Assembly: GCA_023260735.1 (NCBI GenBank)
Contig: JALQUL010000155.1
Location: 1-15,879 of the forward strand
Direction of reading: 5' to 3'
DNA length: 15,879 nucleotides
From: Limnohabitans sp.
Lineage (GTDB): Bacteria; Pseudomonadota; Gammaproteobacteria; Burkholderiales; Burkholderiaceae_C
Both the position numbers and the translations under genes were made by a program. Positions within the stretch are counted from its first letter, which is position 1, and every line of letters starts with the position of its first letter. The notes beneath the pieces are model-generated. The model saw nothing but the letters and a program-made list of their open reading frames with translations, did not search any database and had not been told where the DNA came from. Positions 13,368 to 15,879 of the stretch are shown here, in pieces.

Positions 13368-15353
13368 TTAAAGTTTTTGTGCTAGCGCTCGGCCTTCATA
13401 AATGGCTTGTACGGCTAAGCGAGGAGCACAAGCATCACCAATAATGTGATGAGCCATGCCAAGTTGATGCAGCTCTATGGAAAGAGCGTTTTCAGCCGAA
13501 TTAGTAGTGGCTAAGACCAAAGAGTCAGCTTCTAGAGTTTGTTCGCTGGCATCTAATAAATTGCGAACCATCGCATGATCTTGATGCCATGACAAAACTG
13601 CTGATTCGGTTAACCAGCTAACGCCTAATTTTTTAAGTCGAGCACGTAAGGCACCATCGCCTGCTGTACGTTGCAACCAAAAGCCAACCATTGGCCAAGC
13701 CGTAATAATTTGAACACTATGGCCTTTTTCTGCCATGGCCCATGCAGTTCCAGCACCGCGCCAATCACCAGTGTCATCAATTAACAAGACCTTTTTGCCC
13801 AGTTTGGCCCTTAGTCCCATTACATCTTCTACTGACCAAACATTGGCTAATTCAACCCCTGGCAAAATAGCTTGACCCGGTAGTTGCCTTTGAAAACCAG
13901 TACCAGAGGGCTGAGATCCTGTGGCCAGCACCAACTCATCGGCAGCAAAATTTTTTAATTCATCGGCATCGACTGGGCAATTGAGTTGTAAATCGACTCC
14001 CAATCGAGCCAACTGTCTTTCATACCAATCTAATAACTCAATAATTTGTGATCGTCTGGGTTGCAAACCAGCTAATCGCCATGCACCACCGATTTGTGGT
14101 GCAGCTTCTAAAAGAGTGACCTGATGACCCCGCTCTGCCGCTACACGAGCAAGCTCTAAACCAGCAGGACCAGCCCCCACCACGACAATTTTTTTTGGCT
14201 TATGACTTGGCTCAAAACTATCACCACCCCATTCAAACTCTCTGCCCGCTGATGGATTGACTAAGCATGAAATCCAATAGTCACGTGACCTTCTGCCCCA
14301 GCACATTTGATTGCATGAAATACACCCTCTCACATCTTCTGCACGTCCTGCTTTGGCTTTATTGGCTAAATGCGGATCGGCAATTTGCCCGCGCACAATA
14401 CTGATTAAATCGGCTTGACCAGAAGCCACTGCATAGTCTGCATTTTCAGGTGTACGGATATGACTTTCTGCTTGAACCAAGGCATGTTGAACCACTTGTT
14501 TAAGCGCTTGAGCCAGTGGTGCACCTAATTTGTCGGCAAACTGAAAAGTCGGCATGAGTTCAGCAAAATTAAAATAGCCACCAGTGCCGCAACTAATATA
14601 GTCAATTAAATGACGTTGATCTAGCCAATCCACTATTTCACATAAAGCATCTAGTTTTAAGGCAACTTCCACCCCAGTATCGACACTGGCATTTAAACCA
14701 ATAATAAAATCATCGCCTACCAACGCTCTGGTTCGCTTGATAATTTCTACAGTGAATCGCAAGCGATTTTCTAGACACCCGCCCCATTGATCAGTACGCC
14801 GATTACTCCAAGGCAACCAAAATTGTTCGATTAAACCGTTATACGCACCAAATAATTCAATACCATCAAATCCTGATTTTTTTGCTCGTAATGCGGCACT
14901 TGCAAAACTATCAATAATGATTTGGATTTCTGCTTCAGTCATCTCATGACTGCCATCTGCATCATGATAAGAGGGTAAACCAGAGGGTGACCAATTGGCT
15001 TGGTAGGAGTTATCAAAATCACCGTGTTGACCGACATGATACAGTTGCTGAATCATGACAGCACCTTCGGCTTGGCATGCTTGGGTAATGGCTAATAGAG
15101 GTTCAATAATCGCATCGTCTTGAGCTCGCATATTGCCTCGGGTCAATACCGCTGTTGCATGAACGGGCACAGGCTCCACTACTATCATGGCGGCCCCACC
15201 TTTGGCTCGTTCTAGGTAATAAGCTGCATGGCGAGCACCAGGTAAACCTTGCTCGGCCATATTGGCCGTATGTGCACCAAATACCACTCTGTTTTTAAGT
15301 GTTTTATGACGCAGTTGAATAGGATTAAAAAGATGGGAGAAATGGCCACTCAT
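13368..15353 (-). CDS. OYE-type FMN/4Fe-4S/FAD oxidoreductase (TMADH / N-methylproline demethylase class)
   Basis: A 661-residue cytoplasmic enzyme. Residues ~1-350 form an old-yellow-enzyme TIM barrel (LFNPIQLRHKTLKNRVVFGAH, GFDGIELFGAYNGLIEQFW, RFTVEIIKRTRALVGDDFIIG, ADLISIVRGQIADP). A Cys cluster (CISCNQMC, then an 11-residue gap to C in ISCLVNP) binds a 4Fe-4S centre. A C-terminal FAD/NAD-binding half follows (KIVVVGAGPAGLELARVAAERG; VLLIDDTGDWRGAGTAWAMAEKG). The layout is that of trimethylamine dehydrogenase, 2,4-dienoyl-CoA reductase and stachydrine/N-methylproline demethylases; the LLIDD.G.W.G.GTAW motif favours the demethylase group. I chose the ATG at 15351-15353 because AAGGAG lies 7 bases before it; the frame runs 6 codons further only to a TTG. 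It is co-transcribed with the OCD-family gene. The exact substrate is an inference. Confidence 0.88.
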   Translation of the reverse strand: MSGHFSHLFNPIQLRHKTLKNRVVFGAHTANMAEQGLPGARHAAYYLERAKGGAAMIVVEPVPVHATAVLTRGNMRAQDDAIIEPLLAITQACQAEGAVMIQQLYHVGQHGDFDNSYQANWSPSGLPSYHDADGSHEMTEAEIQIIIDSFASAALRAKKSGFDGIELFGAYNGLIEQFWLPWSNRRTDQWGGCLENRLRFTVEIIKRTRALVGDDFIIGLNASVDTGVEVALKLDALCEIVDWLDQRHLIDYISCGTGGYFNFAELMPTFQFADKLGAPLAQALKQVVQHALVQAESHIRTPENADYAVASGQADLISIVRGQIADPHLANKAKAGRAEDVRGCISCNQMCWGRRSRDYWISCLVNPSAGREFEWGGDSFEPSHKPKKIVVVGAGPAGLELARVAAERGHQVTLLEAAPQIGGAWRLAGLQPRRSQIIELLDWYERQLARLGVDLQLNCPVDADELKNFAADELVLATGSQPSGTGFQRQLPGQAILPGVELANVWSVEDVMGLRAKLGKKVLLIDDTGDWRGAGTAWAMAEKGHSVQIITAWPMVGFWLQRTAGDGALRARLKKLGVSWLTESAVLSWHQDHAMVRNLLDASEQTLEADSLVLATTNSAENALSIELHQLGMAHHIIGDACAPRLAVQAIYEGRALAQKL

Positions 15354-15492
15354 TGTAAAACTCCTTAACAAATTAACTTCTAAAAAATACTAACTTGAGC
15401 AAACATTAAAAAATCGTGAAAAGCGACGCCAACAAAATTAATTACGACACAATTTTGACATGTATATTTTTAGATAATAGGAGGTATTAATT

Positions 15493-15573
15493 ATGTTGAT
15501 GGATAGCTCAAAAAATAAGCATTCGACACTCCAAAGACATCTATTCTTTGCTTCCTTTTGTTGTATAAATTGA
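15493..15573 (+). CDS. 26-residue ORF with strong ribosome binding site
   Basis: ATG at 15493 is preceded by a perfect AGGAGG (15479-15484) with 8-base spacing, and a TTGACA hexamer lies at 15455-15460. The frame encodes MLMDSSKNKHSTLQRHLFFA then SFCCIN and stops at 15571-15573. It is divergent from the flavoprotein gene. The translation signal is the best in this part of the window, but the peptide has no recognised family and no clear -10 pairs with the TTGACA. It may be a true small protein, a leader peptide, or the 5' end of a decayed gene. Confidence 0.4.
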   Translation: MLMDSSKNKHSTLQRHLFFASFCCIN

Positions 15574-15596
15574 CGGTATAAATGCGTCAAGCAATA

Positions 15597-15628
15597 AAAA
15601 AACCAGCACCACAAGGTACTGGTTTTAA
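15597..15628 (-). terminator. Rho-independent terminator of the partial minus-strand gene
   Basis: AAAACCAGCACC pairs with GGTACTGGTTTT (one C/A mismatch) around an ACAA loop. On the minus strand seven T follow the stem. It lies about 40 bases beyond the stop of the gene ending at 15667. Confidence 0.8.
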
Positions 15629-15666
15629 AAGATGATGCTATTGTAAAAATATTCCTGGAATGCTTA

Positions 15667-15879
15667 TTAACTTGGCCTCTTCATCACACAACTACTAGGC
15701 ATTTGCGCCTGGTTTGCATTTAATTTATACAAAACCTTAAAACCATAACCAGAACCCTCTACATCGTATTTAACGCCGGGTGTACCTGCCTTTTCCATCA
15801 CACCTACCATTAAAGGTTGTTGCAATTGATGATCTTGGGCTCGCATAGAAGCGACTTGACCCGCAAATTGCAATTGTGT
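15667..15879 (-). CDS. Hypothetical protein, C-terminal part (5' end outside window)
   Basis: The frame is open on the minus strand to the right edge, so only the last 70 codons are seen. The product reads TQLQFAGQVASMRAQDHQL at the edge and has KYDVEGSGYGFKVLYKLNAN in the middle. It ends with QMPSSCVMKRPS. No domain is recognised; the Gln-rich, beta-prone composition would suit a small secreted or periplasmic protein, but the N-terminus that would show this is outside. The presence of a proper terminator 40 bases downstream supports a real gene. The leftmost possible start inside the window is a TTG at 15871-15873, which is unlikely to be the true start. Confidence 0.6.
   Translation of the reverse strand, partial: TQLQFAGQVASMRAQDHQLQQPLMVGVMEKAGTPGVKYDVEGSGYGFKVLYKLNANQAQMPSSCVMKRPS

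Overview
The window (about 42% G+C by eye) is chromosomal DNA of a Gram-negative bacterium, most likely an AT-rich betaproteobacterium (Burkholderiales-like). The block pyrG-kdsA-DUF1330-eno-ftsB is a typical betaproteobacterial arrangement, and KdsA (Kdo synthesis) implies an LPS outer membrane. I cannot name genus or species from the sequence alone.

Region 1 (1-5022, + strand) is a housekeeping run: the 3' part of CTP synthase, Kdo-8-phosphate synthase (4-base overlap), a small DUF1330 protein, enolase, the divisome protein FtsB and a NadR-like P-loop ATPase. A hairpin at 5034-5060 terminates the convergent Bax-inhibitor-1 (YccA-type) membrane gene. Region 2 (5085-10447) holds that gene and a DUF455 ferritin-like gene on the minus strand. 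A gamma-carbonic-anhydrase-like gene, hslO (Hsp33), panB and panC follow on the plus strand; panB and panC make pantoate and join it to beta-alanine.

Region 3 (10448-12380) is an AT-rich accessory scar between panC and the next intact gene. It contains (a) a HipB/Y4mF-type antitoxin-like HTH gene broken by one missing base in a poly-A tract, with palindromic candidate operators upstream and no toxin partner; (b) unrecognised small ORFs; (c) a remnant of a type I-F CRISPR-Cas locus. The CRISPR remnant has three 28-bp repeats, two 32-bp spacers in exact 60-bp register, and directly beside them the 3' part of cas1 with an internal stop codon. The other cas genes are not there. This region is the most interesting part of the window.

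Region 4 (12381-15353, minus strand) is a two-gene operon. It encodes an old-yellow-enzyme-type FMN/4Fe-4S/FAD oxidoreductase (trimethylamine dehydrogenase / N-methylproline demethylase class) followed by an ornithine-cyclodeaminase/mu-crystallin family enzyme. The pair suggests catabolism of an N-methylated or cyclic amino acid. Region 5 (15354-15879) has a 26-codon ORF with a strong ribosome binding site, a terminator, and the 3' end of an unrecognised minus-strand gene that runs off the window.
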